The notes under the pieces were generated by a model. That model saw only the letters and a list, made by a program, of their open reading frames with translations. It was not told the origin of the DNA and did no database searches. Below, one piece after another: positions 18,133-26,329 of a DNA stretch of 64,000 nt; the first letter of the stretch is position 1, and each line of letters opens with the position of its first letter. The DNA comes from Bradyrhizobium murdochi. GTDB lineage: Bacteria > Pseudomonadota > Alphaproteobacteria > Rhizobiales > Xanthobacteraceae. A program made the translations under genes and the position numbers. Location of the stretch: contig NZ_AXAU01000010.1 in NCBI RefSeq assembly GCF_000472965.1, positions 1 to 64,000 of the forward strand, read 5' to 3'.

Positions 18133-19668
18133 ATGCAGCCCGTCACCGCGAAACCGCTCTACATCCGCATGCACGCGGACGATAACGTCGCGATCGTCGC
18201 GAACCGCGGAGGTCTGCATCCGGGCGCCGAGTTCTCGTGCGGTTTGCGGCTGATCGAACAGATCCCGCAAGGCCACAAGGTTGCCCTCGCTGATATCGCA
18301 GAAGGCGCAGCCATTCGCCGCTACGGCGAAATCATCGGCCATGCCGCAGCGCCGATCGCCAAGGGGAGCTGGGTCAAGGAATCGCTGGTGCAGATGCCCG
18401 ACGCGCCCTCGTTCGATAATCTGCCAAGGCCGAACGACGGTGCGATCCGGCTGCCGCCGCTGGAAGGCTACACGTTCGAAGGCTATCGCAATGCCGACGG
18501 TTCGGTCGGCACCCGCAACATCCTCGCGATCTCGACCAGCGTGCAATGCGTCGCCGGCACCGTCGAATTCGCACTGGAGCGGATTCGCAAGGAGCTATTG
18601 CCGAAATATCCCAACGTCGACGACGTCGTTGCGGTCACGCATGCCTATGGCTGCGGCGTTGCGATCAACGCACCGGGCGCTGCCGTACCGATCCGCACGC
18701 TGCAGAACCTGGCGCGCAATCCCAATTTCGGCGGCGAGGTGATGATCGTTGGCCTCGGCTGCGAGAAGCTGCAGCCCGAACTGCTGCTGCCCGAGGGCAT
18801 GAGCGCCGATGACGAGATCATGCGCATGCAGGACGAAGGCCTCACCGGCTTTGGCGAGATCGTCGAGGACATCGTGCAGATGGCCGATGCGCGCCTCAAG
18901 ATTTTGGACCGGCGCCGCCGTGAAACCTGCCCGGCCTCGGCGCTGGTGGTCGGCATGCAATGCGGCGGCAGCGATGCGTTCTCGGGTGTCACTGCCAATC
19001 CTGCGCTGGGTTTTGCTGCGGATCTGCTGGTGCGCGCTGGCGCCACTGTGATGTTCTCTGAAGTGACGGAGGTGCGCGACGCGATCCATCTTTTGACGCC
19101 GCGCGCAGCGACCCAGGACGTTGCCGACGCGCTGGTGCGCGAGATGGCCTGGTATGACCGCTATCTCGCCGGCGGCGAAGCCGACCGCAGCGCCAACACC
19201 ACGCCGGGCAACAAGAAGGGAGGCCTCTCCAACATCGTCGAGAAGGCGATGGGCTCGGTGATCAAGTCCGGCACCAGCCCGATCTCGGGCGTGCTGGCAC
19301 CGGGCGAACGTGTCAAACAAAAGGGGCTGATTTTTGCGGCGACTCCGGCAAGCGATTTTGTCTGCGGTACACTGCAATTAGCCTCCGGCATGATGCTGCA
19401 TGTCTTCACCACCGGCCGCGGCACGCCCTATGGACTTGCCGCCGTGCCGGTCATCAAGGTCTCGACCCGCAGCGAGCTGAAGCAACGCTGGCACGACTTG
19501 ATCGACATCGATGCCGGCAGCATTGCAACCGGCGATGCGACGATCGAGGACGTCGGCTGGGAGATATTCCGCCAGATCCTCGACGTGGCGAGCGGCCGCG
19601 AGACCTGGGCCGAGCACTGGAAGCTGACCAACGCGCTCGCGCTGTTCAATCCCGGTCCGGTGACCTGA
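18133..19668 (+). CDS. garD: Galactarate dehydratase GarD
   Basis: A 511-residue UxaA-family dehydratase that converts meso-galactarate to 5-dehydro-4-deoxy-D-glucarate. An N-terminal SAF domain (residues 1-75) precedes the catalytic part. Phrases closely shared with E. coli GarD include LEGYTFEGYRNADGSVGT, YGCGVAINAP, NPNFGGEVMIVGLGCEKLQP, VVGMQCGGSDAFSGVTANP and FTTGRGTPYGLAAVPVIK. UxaA (altronate) is less similar at these points. The ATG at 18133 has AAGGA eight bases upstream and starts just before the SAF domain. Its product is the KdgD substrate. Confidence 0.93.
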   Translation: MQPVTAKPLYIRMHADDNVAIVANRGGLHPGAEFSCGLRLIEQIPQGHKVALADIAEGAAIRRYGEIIGHAAAPIAKGSWVKESLVQMPDAPSFDNLPRPNDGAIRLPPLEGYTFEGYRNADGSVGTRNILAISTSVQCVAGTVEFALERIRKELLPKYPNVDDVVAVTHAYGCGVAINAPGAAVPIRTLQNLARNPNFGGEVMIVGLGCEKLQPELLLPEGMSADDEIMRMQDEGLTGFGEIVEDIVQMADARLKILDRRRRETCPASALVVGMQCGGSDAFSGVTANPALGFAADLLVRAGATVMFSEVTEVRDAIHLLTPRAATQDVADALVREMAWYDRYLAGGEADRSANTTPGNKKGGLSNIVEKAMGSVIKSGTSPISGVLAPGERVKQKGLIFAATPASDFVCGTLQLASGMMLHVFTTGRGTPYGLAAVPVIKVSTRSELKQRWHDLIDIDAGSIATGDATIEDVGWEIFRQILDVASGRETWAEHWKLTNALALFNPGPVT

Positions 19669-19698
19669 GTCAAAACTGAACCGTCGGTGGCCGGCGTT

Positions 19699-19820
19699 CC
19701 CCGGATGCTGCGCAGCGCGCCGCGGTAGCGGCGTGGTACGCTGCTGATCCGGGGTCCACACGCTCGGCGGTGGGTCCCGGCTCTGCGGTGCAGCGCTAAG
19801 CGCTGCGCCGCGTCCGGGAC
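19699..19820. repeat. Two adjacent Bradyrhizobium-type palindromic units
   Basis: Unit one (19699-19754) begins CCCCGGAT and ends ATCCGGGG, with GC-rich internal symmetry. Unit two (19774-19820) begins GTCCCGG and ends CCGGGAC around an internal CAGCGCTAAGCGCTGCG hairpin. They fill the space between the garD stop and the converging host-attachment gene. Such units are recurrent in Bradyrhizobium intergenic DNA, from memory. They may double as terminators. Confidence 0.6.
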
Positions 19821-19829
19821 ATGCGAGAG

Positions 19830-20285
19830 CTAAGCCGCCATCAGCCTTTCGATATCGGGTATCGGATGGGAAGTTAACTGCTTCGGAATCTCGCCTACGA
19901 TCCGCTCTGCCACTTCGGCATGAAACGCCTGTCGAAGGTTGCCCAGAACTTTGGCCGGTGCGACCACAACCAATTTTTCGAAGCGATTGCCGTGGGCAAG
20001 CCGATAGAGCGCGTCGGCGATGGTGCCAGCGAACCGCTCTTCGGCGATATAATGCCAGTCGGCTTGCTCCATTGCGCTTCGAGCCGCGCCGACGCTCTGG
20101 ACGGACCGCCCGGGACGATCGGTTCCCTGTTCGCGCGTCGCCGGATTTTCCTGCTCAAGCACGTGCTCGACCTCCAAATTGAGTTGCTGCGGGGTGCCTT
20201 TGTTACGGAGAAAGAGGGCCTTTTTGCCATCGCCGATGAGAACAAGCGCGTTGTGAGAAATGCGTGGTTTCGCTTCAGAGGTCAT
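19830..20285 (-). CDS. Host-attachment protein (eRF1-like fold)
   Basis: A 151-residue protein of the 'protein required for attachment to host cells' family (PF10116). Typical pieces are the N-terminal ALVLIGDGKKALFLRNKG strand, the ERFAGTIADALYRLAHGNRFEKLVVVAPAKVLGNLR core and a C-terminal EIPKQLTSHPIPDIERLM. The family has an archaeal release-factor-1-like fold. In Agrobacterium a member was linked to plant attachment; the biochemical role is unknown. It heads the stress-gene stretch and is transcribed toward garD. Confidence 0.85.
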   Translation of the reverse strand: MTSEAKPRISHNALVLIGDGKKALFLRNKGTPQQLNLEVEHVLEQENPATREQGTDRPGRSVQSVGAARSAMEQADWHYIAEERFAGTIADALYRLAHGNRFEKLVVVAPAKVLGNLRQAFHAEVAERIVGEIPKQLTSHPIPDIERLMAA

Positions 20286-20429
20286 ATTCGGTGCTCCATG
20301 TGGCCCAACGCATGAATTTCTGGCTGGTTGCCTCTACAGGAACTTTCTCCTCCATTGACTTAGCTCCCGGAACCAAAGCGGGTACGAGGCTTTGAGCCCG
20401 CGGGCAGCATTCGAACGAGAGGAACTTAA

Positions 20430-20762
20430 ATGAGGAAGATCGCAATCGGCCTGCTGGCCGGCACGGGTCTGCTCCTGACGGGCAGTGCAAATGCGTCTGA
20501 TGTCTACACCGACAGCGAATACAAAAACTCCGACCTGATACAACAGGTCCGCATGGTCTGTGACGAAGACGGACGCTGTTATCGCACCCGCGGCAGCAGC
20601 CGCGTCATCGTCCGCGATTCATACGCCTACGCACCGCGCGAGCGCTATATCGAGCGTCGATACTATCGCGATCGAGATTGGGACGACGGGCCGCGAGCCG
20701 GCGTTGGTTTCCGGGCACCTGGCGTAAGCGTGGGCGTCGGCGTGGACAGCAACCGCTGGTAG
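20430..20762 (+). CDS. Small secreted Arg/Tyr-rich protein of unknown function
   Basis: A 110-residue protein. It has a clear signal peptide (RKIAIGLLAGTGLLLTGSANA), two cysteines (VCDEDGRC) and an extended Arg/Tyr-rich middle (RERYIERRYYRDRDW), and ends in a glycine/valine pattern VGVGVDSNRW. Similar short exported proteins are frequent in Bradyrhizobium but have no known role. A start ATG preceded by GAGAGGAACTTAA gives a good ribosome site. Confidence 0.7.
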   Translation: MRKIAIGLLAGTGLLLTGSANASDVYTDSEYKNSDLIQQVRMVCDEDGRCYRTRGSSRVIVRDSYAYAPRERYIERRYYRDRDWDDGPRAGVGFRAPGVSVGVGVDSNRW

Positions 20763-20832
20763 GATAATCGAGGAGAGACTTCGGGCTCGTCTGAGGTCTC
20801 TCCACCAGTGTCGGATTATTTCATTTGCCCTT

Positions 20833-20857
20833 GGAACAGCGATCCGACGTGCCTGTT
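20833..20857 (+). promoter_or_regulatory. Candidate general-stress (EcfG-type) promoter
   Basis: GGAAC at 20833-20837, a 16-base spacer, then TGTT at 20854-20857. The consensus for EcfG sigma factors of Alphaproteobacteria is GGAAC-N16/17-CGTT, so one base differs. It lies 34 bases before the CBS-domain gene start, a sensible distance. Confidence 0.35.
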
Positions 20858-20891
20858 AGCGCGTGAAGAACCGGCAAGCGGAGAGACTCAC

Positions 20892-21323
20892 ATGAAAGTT
20901 TCCGATGCGATGACACCTGAGGTTCAACTCTGCACTCCCGATGACACGTTGAGAGACGCCTCGCAGGCCATGGCGGCGCTCGGTGTCGGGTTGCTCCCGG
21001 TAACTGACAATGAACGCCTGATCGGCATGATTTCCGACCGCGATATCGCGATCCGCGGGATCGGCATGGGCCGAGGCCCGGAGGCGCGGGTTGGCGACGT
21101 GATGACGGCCGACGTCAAGTACTGCTACGAAGACCAGGATCTCGACGAGGTGTGCGCCAACATGGGTGACATCCAGGTCCGTCGCCTGCCCGTGCTCAAT
21201 CGCGACAAGCGGCTCGTCGGCATCATTGCGCTGGGCGACATCGCGCTGGTGCAAGGCGGCAACGGGACGGGTGCGGCGTTGAGCCGAATTTCACGTCCCG
21301 GCGGGCAGCATGCGCAGGTTTAA
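20892..21323 (+). CDS. CBS-domain pair protein
   Basis: A 143-residue protein made almost only of two CBS domains. CBS1 covers residues 1-60 (VSDAMTPEVQLCTPDDTLRDASQAM, then GMISDRDIAIRGI). CBS2 covers 65-125 (VGDVMTADVKYCYEDQDLDEV, then GIIALGDIAL). The pair usually binds an adenine nucleotide and senses energy state. The start at 20892 follows GGAGAG by six bases; further upstream in-frame sequence is not conserved. Stand-alone CBS proteins like this are common in stress regulons. Confidence 0.88.
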   Translation: MKVSDAMTPEVQLCTPDDTLRDASQAMAALGVGLLPVTDNERLIGMISDRDIAIRGIGMGRGPEARVGDVMTADVKYCYEDQDLDEVCANMGDIQVRRLPVLNRDKRLVGIIALGDIALVQGGNGTGAALSRISRPGGQHAQV

Positions 21324-21595
21324 TCTGCGGAAAAGCCGGCAGACGTCCCGTCGATTTTGCGCGGGGTGACAGGAACCCCGGTCAACCGCTCGCCGTTCTA
21401 ATCGTCGTCCCGCGGACGGATGCCGACGGAGCGGCGCAGACCGATGACACGAAAGCCAACGTTTTCGCGAAGCCGAAAAATCTCGTCGTTCCGAAACCCC
21501 GAGCGCTATCGGCCTCGTGCGCTCGACGATTCCGCGGATGAACTGCTTGACGATTGGATGATAGCGTATCCCGCCGCTGATCTGCCCCGATCGGA

Positions 21596-21805
21596 CTAGG
21601 ACTTCTTCTTCGAGCGCTTCTTGGGCACCTTGGCGCCCCTTTTTCGGGCTTGGGACAGACCGATTGCGATCGCCTGTTTCCTGCTCTTTACCTTCTTGCC
21701 GGATCGACCGCTCTTCAGCGTGCCGGCTTTGCGCTTCTTCATGGCGCGGCCTACCTTCTTTGCCGCGCCCTTTGAATATTTGCGCTTCTTCGCTTTCTTC
21801 GCCAT
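21596..21805 (-). CDS. DUF6496 small lysine-rich protein
   Basis: A 69-residue, extremely basic protein (about 40 percent Lys/Arg). The core GTLKSGRSGKKVKSRKQAIAIGLSQARKRG is the DUF6496 pattern (shown here as GTLKSGRSGKKVKSRKQAIA and IGLSQARKRG). Function is unknown; the charge suggests nucleic-acid or polyphosphate binding. In the 272 bases between it and the CBS gene I see no convincing gene; a 51-codon plus-strand frame at 21444-21599 is possible but unsupported. Confidence 0.75.
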   Translation of the reverse strand: MAKKAKKRKYSKGAAKKVGRAMKKRKAGTLKSGRSGKKVKSRKQAIAIGLSQARKRGAKVPKKRSKKKS

Positions 21806-22009
21806 CTTGCCAAGTCCCGCAACAGCTCCGTATCAATCAGTGATATTCCCTATGGTTCCTTTGCAGCTTGCTTGACCCGGCGGGTTCGACCGCCTTTCGC
21901 ACTGCAGGAAATTCTCCTGCGTTTCGCTCCGCATTGCCGCAAGGGCATATGTCAGGGATCCGACAGACGACAATTCGTAGGTGGGTTAATCTTGTATCGA
22001 GGCTAGCCA

Positions 22010-22222
22010 ATGTTCGCCGCCCTCTTACCCATCGAATGTCCGCATTGCGTCAGATGCCTGACCCGAATGCGACTGGCCGACGTTGCTCCGGGTGCCGACC
22101 GTTCCGAAAAGCGAACCTTCGAATGCGCAAAATGTAACGCTACCGAAATCAGGTTCGTTGCAGACCCGCTCGATTCAGAAGAACTGAACCGCCTGACAGA
22201 TAACATCAGGCCGCCATCATGA
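22010..22222 (+). CDS. Small zinc-ribbon-like protein
   Basis: A 70-residue protein with two CxxC knuckles: IECPHCVRC near the N-terminus and FECAKCNATEIRFV in the middle. The spacing suits a single structural zinc. No further domain. Such proteins occur widely in Bradyrhizobium without a known role. It precedes another unknown gene by about 90 bases. Confidence 0.6.
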   Translation: MFAALLPIECPHCVRCLTRMRLADVAPGADRSEKRTFECAKCNATEIRFVADPLDSEELNRLTDNIRPPS

Positions 22223-22313
22223 ACCTGACGCGAAGTGCGATGCGGGTCGGAATGTCCGCACTTATGGCCTTCAGCGCCGTCGACCCCTTCATCAGACATA
22301 TGGGTTGGCTTCG

Positions 22314-22673
22314 ATGACGTTGCTGCCCGCGATTTTTACCCTGGATATTGGCGGAAGACCCACCCTCGCTTTCGAAGCCAAGAACTTGCGGGAATCTCAG
22401 CAGCTTTGTCACGAGCATTGGCTGCGTCAGGATATCGCCGGCTTGACCTCGAACGGTGCACCTCTCTGGGATGGCAAGGCGCGGCTCCGGGCCCGACGCT
22501 CGACCGAGAACGAAATGGCCCTGTACCGGGAAGCCGCACGGGATGCCGCGCAGCCACAGGAAGACCTGTTGCTGGCCTTTCTCGTGGAGCTGGACGACGT
22601 CGAAGAGGCCCCGGACCACGCTTGCTGCGAGCACGAGAAGGACGGCTTCATCAAGGTCGTCGTGAAGCCGTGA
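22314..22673 (+). CDS. Conserved hypothetical protein
   Basis: A protein of 119 residues beginning MTLLPAIFTLDIGGRPTLAF. A TTG three codons upstream is an alternative start. It is acidic toward the C-terminus (LAFLVELDDVEEAPDH) and ends GFIKVVVKP. I do not recognise a named domain. It ends five bases before the DUF72 gene, so the two are probably co-transcribed. Confidence 0.6.
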   Translation: MTLLPAIFTLDIGGRPTLAFEAKNLRESQQLCHEHWLRQDIAGLTSNGAPLWDGKARLRARRSTENEMALYREAARDAAQPQEDLLLAFLVELDDVEEAPDHACCEHEKDGFIKVVVKP

Positions 22674-22677
22674 TGCC

Positions 22678-23400
22678 ATGCCGCGCGTCCTGATCGGCAC
22701 GTCGGGTTGGCACTATGATTCCTGGCGCGGGCCGTTCTTTCCCAAGGGACTGCCGCTCAAGGAGCAATTGCAGTTTTACGCCGGTCAATTCCCGACCACC
22801 GAACTGAACGGGGTGTTTTACCGGACGCCGACACCGGAAGCTGTAAAGGGCTGGCGTGCGCAGACGGGAAGCAATTTCGTATTCGCCTGGAAGGCATCCA
22901 AATTCATCACGCATTGGAAGCGGCTCTCGGAGAATTCGGTCAACAGCCTCGAACTGCTCGAAAGCCGCCTCTCCCTGCTCGGCAGGAAGGCGGGACCGGT
23001 GCTGTTTCAACTACCACCGAATTTCCCAGCCAACGCCGACCGGCTTGCCTCGTTTTTCAAGCTGCTCTCGAAGAAGCGCCGGTACAGCTTCGAATTCAGG
23101 CATCCGAGCTGGTACGAGCCCAGGATCATCCGGCTGCTGCGGGAGCAAAACGTCTCGCTTTGTATTTCCGACCATCATGACGCACCGGCGCCATGGAAGC
23201 GCACCGCCGATTTCGTATATGTCCGCGGGCATGGGCCCGGAGGCCGCTATCGAGATCACTATGGCGAGGCCGCCCTTGCCGGTTGGGCCCGTCGCATCAG
23301 GTCCTGGAAAAGGCAGGGCTGCGACGTGTTCGTCTACTTCGACAATGACCAGAAGAGCGCCGCGCCGGCCGATGCCCGACGCCTGATCGAGCTAATGTGA
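22678..23400 (+). CDS. DUF72 family protein (YecE-like TIM barrel)
   Basis: A 240-residue DUF72 protein. Diagnostic motifs: LIGTSGWHYDSWRGPFFP at the N-terminus, ELNGVFYRTP, FVFAWKASKFITHWKRL, GPVLFQLPPNF, FEFRHPSWY and VFVYFDNDQKSAAPADA. The fold is a TIM barrel related to metal-dependent endonuclease IV, but no activity is established for bacterial members. The stop lies next to a GTG that could begin an extended version of the following oxidoreductase. Confidence 0.9.
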   Translation: MPRVLIGTSGWHYDSWRGPFFPKGLPLKEQLQFYAGQFPTTELNGVFYRTPTPEAVKGWRAQTGSNFVFAWKASKFITHWKRLSENSVNSLELLESRLSLLGRKAGPVLFQLPPNFPANADRLASFFKLLSKKRRYSFEFRHPSWYEPRIIRLLREQNVSLCISDHHDAPAPWKRTADFVYVRGHGPGGRYRDHYGEAALAGWARRIRSWKRQGCDVFVYFDNDQKSAAPADARRLIELM

Positions 23401-23486
23401 CACGCCTGGTCGCGGCAAAGCCGGGGAACCAACGCGTCGATCTGCCGTTGGCCCTTCAAACTATTTTCTGGTTATCGAGTTTTCGG

Positions 23487-25019
23487 ATGAGCCATCTCGC
23501 CGATCGCCGCAGCAGGTCGCTGTGGATGGACGTTGCGGTCGCTCCCAACGCAGCACCGCTGCAGGGCGACAAGGAATGCGACGTCGTCGTCATTGGCGCT
23601 GGCATCGCAGGAATCTCCACCGCCTACGAACTGGCGATCGAAGGCTCGCGGGTCATTGTGATCGACCGCGGCGATATCGCCGGCGGCATGACGGCGCGAA
23701 CCACGGCGCATCTCGGCTCGCTGTGCGACGATCTGACATCGGCGATGATCCGACTGCGCGGCGAGGTACTTTCGCGTCTGTTCCATGAAAGCCAGGCGGC
23801 TGCGATCGATCGCGTCGAAGCGGTGCATAAGAAAGAATCCATCGATTGCGATTTCCGTCGGCTCGACGGCTATCTCTTTCAGGCGCTCAATACGGATTCG
23901 AAAATCATTGAGGATGAGCTTGATGCCGCTCGCAAAGTTGGCACGCCCGTCCATCGGCTGGTCGGCGTCCCCTTCTCTCACTGCGAGCAACAACACGTGT
24001 TGCGCTACCCGCGGCAGGGTACGTTTCATCCGCTCAAATATCTCAAGGGGCTTGCCGCGGTTATTGAAGCGAAGGACGGGACGTTCCATGCCGGCACGGT
24101 GGTCGAGTCCGTCGAAGAACGTGACGATGGCAAAGTGGTCGTCTCAACCGGCGGCGGCAAGGTCATTGCCCGGGCCGCGGTCGTGGCGACGAACTCGCCG
24201 ATCGTGGATCGATTTGCCTTGCATACGAAGATGGCGCCCTATCGCACCTATGCAATGGCATTCTCGATCCGGAAGGGGACGATCCCGGACGCCTTGTACT
24301 GGGACACGCTGGATCCCTACCACTATGTGCGGCTGCAGCCGGGCGAGGATCAGACCGACTATCTCATCGTCGGAGGTGAAGATCACAAGAGCGGTGAAGC
24401 TGACGATGCCGAGATGCGTTTTCAGGCCCTCGAAGCCTGGACGCGCAATCTCATTCCTGACGTTCAGGAGGTTACCAACCGCTGGTCGGGGCAAGTTCTC
24501 GAGACCATCGACTATGCGGGCTTCATCGGCAAAAATCCGGGGAGCGAGAATATCTACGTGCACACCGGCGATTCCGGTCAAGGCATGACGCACGGGGTGG
24601 CGGGCGCCATGATCAATGCGGCATTGATCCTGGGCCGCGACGCCAAATGGACCGAGGTCTACGCCCCCTCGCGCAAGACCCCTGCGGCCATCGGCAATTT
24701 CCTGAAAGAGAACCTGACCCCGGTGAAGAATTTCGCCGAATATCTCGCGCCGGGCGAACTAAACTCGGTGAGCGACTTAGAGGCCGGACACGGCGCCATC
24801 ATACGACACGGCCTCAGCAAGATCGCTGCCTATCGCGATTCCTCTGGCAAACTCTATACCCGGTCGGCCGCTTGCACGCATATCGGCTGCCATCTGCATT
24901 GGAATTCTTTTGAGACATGTTGGGACTGCCCCTGCCACGGATCTCACTTCGCATTCGACGGGACGCCACTCAACGCTCCCGCGGTAAGCCCGCTAGCCGT
25001 GTACGACATAGAGGATTAG
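23487..25019 (+). CDS. FAD-dependent oxidoreductase with C-terminal Rieske domain
   Basis: A protein of about 510 residues. The N-terminal DAO-type FAD domain has CDVVVIGAGIAGISTAYELA. The C-terminal Rieske [2Fe-2S] domain has ACTHIGCHLHWN and CPCHGSHFAFDGTPLNAPA, with both Cys/His pairs intact. The DAO-Rieske pairing is a known family of unknown substrate, often annotated as a glycine oxidase-like enzyme. An in-frame GTG at 23397 would overlap the DUF72 stop; I chose the ATG at 23487 because similarity begins near SLWMDVAVAP. Probably cytoplasmic. Confidence 0.85.
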   Translation: MSHLADRRSRSLWMDVAVAPNAAPLQGDKECDVVVIGAGIAGISTAYELAIEGSRVIVIDRGDIAGGMTARTTAHLGSLCDDLTSAMIRLRGEVLSRLFHESQAAAIDRVEAVHKKESIDCDFRRLDGYLFQALNTDSKIIEDELDAARKVGTPVHRLVGVPFSHCEQQHVLRYPRQGTFHPLKYLKGLAAVIEAKDGTFHAGTVVESVEERDDGKVVVSTGGGKVIARAAVVATNSPIVDRFALHTKMAPYRTYAMAFSIRKGTIPDALYWDTLDPYHYVRLQPGEDQTDYLIVGGEDHKSGEADDAEMRFQALEAWTRNLIPDVQEVTNRWSGQVLETIDYAGFIGKNPGSENIYVHTGDSGQGMTHGVAGAMINAALILGRDAKWTEVYAPSRKTPAAIGNFLKENLTPVKNFAEYLAPGELNSVSDLEAGHGAIIRHGLSKIAAYRDSSGKLYTRSAACTHIGCHLHWNSFETCWDCPCHGSHFAFDGTPLNAPAVSPLAVYDIED

Positions 25020-25042
25020 CCGTAGAATTCCATAGCCGGCCG

Positions 25043-25957
25043 TCAGCGGAAATTGCGCGGCAAGCCGTTATGGATATCGGTGGCGGCGACGGCAGCGTGA
25101 CCTGTTGCGACCGCGATCTGGTGCAGGTCTGAAACGGCATCTCCGACAGCGTACAATCCCGGCACGTTCGTGCGTTGATGTGCATCGACGTGAAGGCAGC
25201 CGGCGTCGTTATGGCTGGCACCGAGTTTCCGTCCCAACTCGGAGCGCACCTCGCAGCCCAAAACCGGATAGATCACGTCGAACGCTTCGACCGTTCCGTC
25301 GCTCAGTGACACGGTCATTTGCTTGTCCTGCCTGCGGAAGGCGACGGCGCGGGCCGTTAGCAAGCGAATGTCCGCCTCTGACAACTCGCGCGAGAGCGGC
25401 TCGCCACAGCCATTGCCGTCCAGCGTCAGCAGCGTGACGTATCTGGAATAGGTGCGCAGAAATAGCGCTTTTATGCCCGCATCATTGGCGCTGCCCAGCA
25501 CTCCGATGCGCAGGTCCGTTGCCTCGAACCCGTCGCATATCGGGCAGTAACGGACTAACCCGTAGCCGATGGCCTGTTGCAGATCAGGATTTCCGAGGTC
25601 GCGGTCGATCAATCCGCTTGCCAGCACGGCCCGTTTTGCCGTGATGGTACGTTGCGAGCAAGTCGCCTCGAAGCCGCTCCTGGCGAGCTGCAACTCCGTA
25701 ACCCGATCGGCGATGATCTCGACACCGTAAGTCTTTGCCTGCGCGGCGAGCGATTCCAACAATTTCGGGCCGGCAATTCCGTCGGCAAAGCCGGGATAGT
25801 TATGCGTTGCTGGGATCAACGCTGCCCGGCTTTCCCTGCTATCGACGACGACGACTTTGCGCCGGTAGCGCGCCAAGTAAATCGCGCAAGTCAACCCGGC
25901 CGGCCCGCCGCCGATGATCAGCGCATCGAGGTCGCTTGGCGCAAATCGTGGCATCAC
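25043..25957 (-). CDS. Thioredoxin-reductase-like FAD/NAD(P) oxidoreductase
   Basis: A 304-residue class II pyridine-nucleotide-disulfide oxidoreductase. It has the FAD motif ALIIGGGPAGLTCAIYLARY, the redox pair in RYCPICDGFEA, an NAD(P) site (RIGVLGSANDAG, not a canonical GxGxxA) and the C-terminal GLYAVGDAVSDLHQIAVATGHAA. With CPIC present it can cycle a disulfide, but it may reduce a partner other than thioredoxin. It converges on the Rieske oxidoreductase with 23 bases between stops. Confidence 0.85.
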   Translation of the reverse strand: MMPRFAPSDLDALIIGGGPAGLTCAIYLARYRRKVVVVDSRESRAALIPATHNYPGFADGIAGPKLLESLAAQAKTYGVEIIADRVTELQLARSGFEATCSQRTITAKRAVLASGLIDRDLGNPDLQQAIGYGLVRYCPICDGFEATDLRIGVLGSANDAGIKALFLRTYSRYVTLLTLDGNGCGEPLSRELSEADIRLLTARAVAFRRQDKQMTVSLSDGTVEAFDVIYPVLGCEVRSELGRKLGASHNDAGCLHVDAHQRTNVPGLYAVGDAVSDLHQIAVATGHAAVAATDIHNGLPRNFR

Positions 25958-26114
25958 CTTCTCTCCTGAACTAAACCAAGCCCGATGCGTATCGCAACGT
26001 TCCTACAGCCCGCGCGATCAGGAGCGCGACGTCGCGGCCTACCCGCGCTCAGGAACGAAGGCGCCGGTCGGACATTGACCTGGACCGGACCCCACCACAG
26101 CGCAGGTCACGATT

Positions 26115-26294
26115 ATGGGTACCATTAAACGGACGACCCGCCGAGTTGCGGGGAAGACCAAGGAAGTCATCGCCGAAGTCGTCGGCGACGGAAAGTTGCA
26201 AGAGGAAGCCAAGGCGGAACAGCGCAAGATCGAGGATGAGGATAAGGACCCCAGCAAGCTCAATCCGTTGGGAAACCTCCACCGCCTCACCTAG
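26115..26294 (+). CDS. CsbD family stress protein
   Basis: A 59-residue protein, ATG at 26115 to TAG at 26292. The sequence runs TTRRVAGKTKEVIAEVVGDG, then LQEEAKAEQRKIEDEDKDPS. This is the CsbD pattern, here an atypical member whose N-terminus is more basic and whose end (PLGNLHRLT) is longer. CsbD proteins are small, hydrophilic and stress-induced; their function is unknown. Followed by an SDR gene 35 bases away, probably in one transcript. Confidence 0.75.
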   Translation: MGTIKRTTRRVAGKTKEVIAEVVGDGKLQEEAKAEQRKIEDEDKDPSKLNPLGNLHRLT

Positions 26295-26329
26295 CCGCGG
26301 AGCCGCCGCGTTTTTGGGAGAGAGATACA

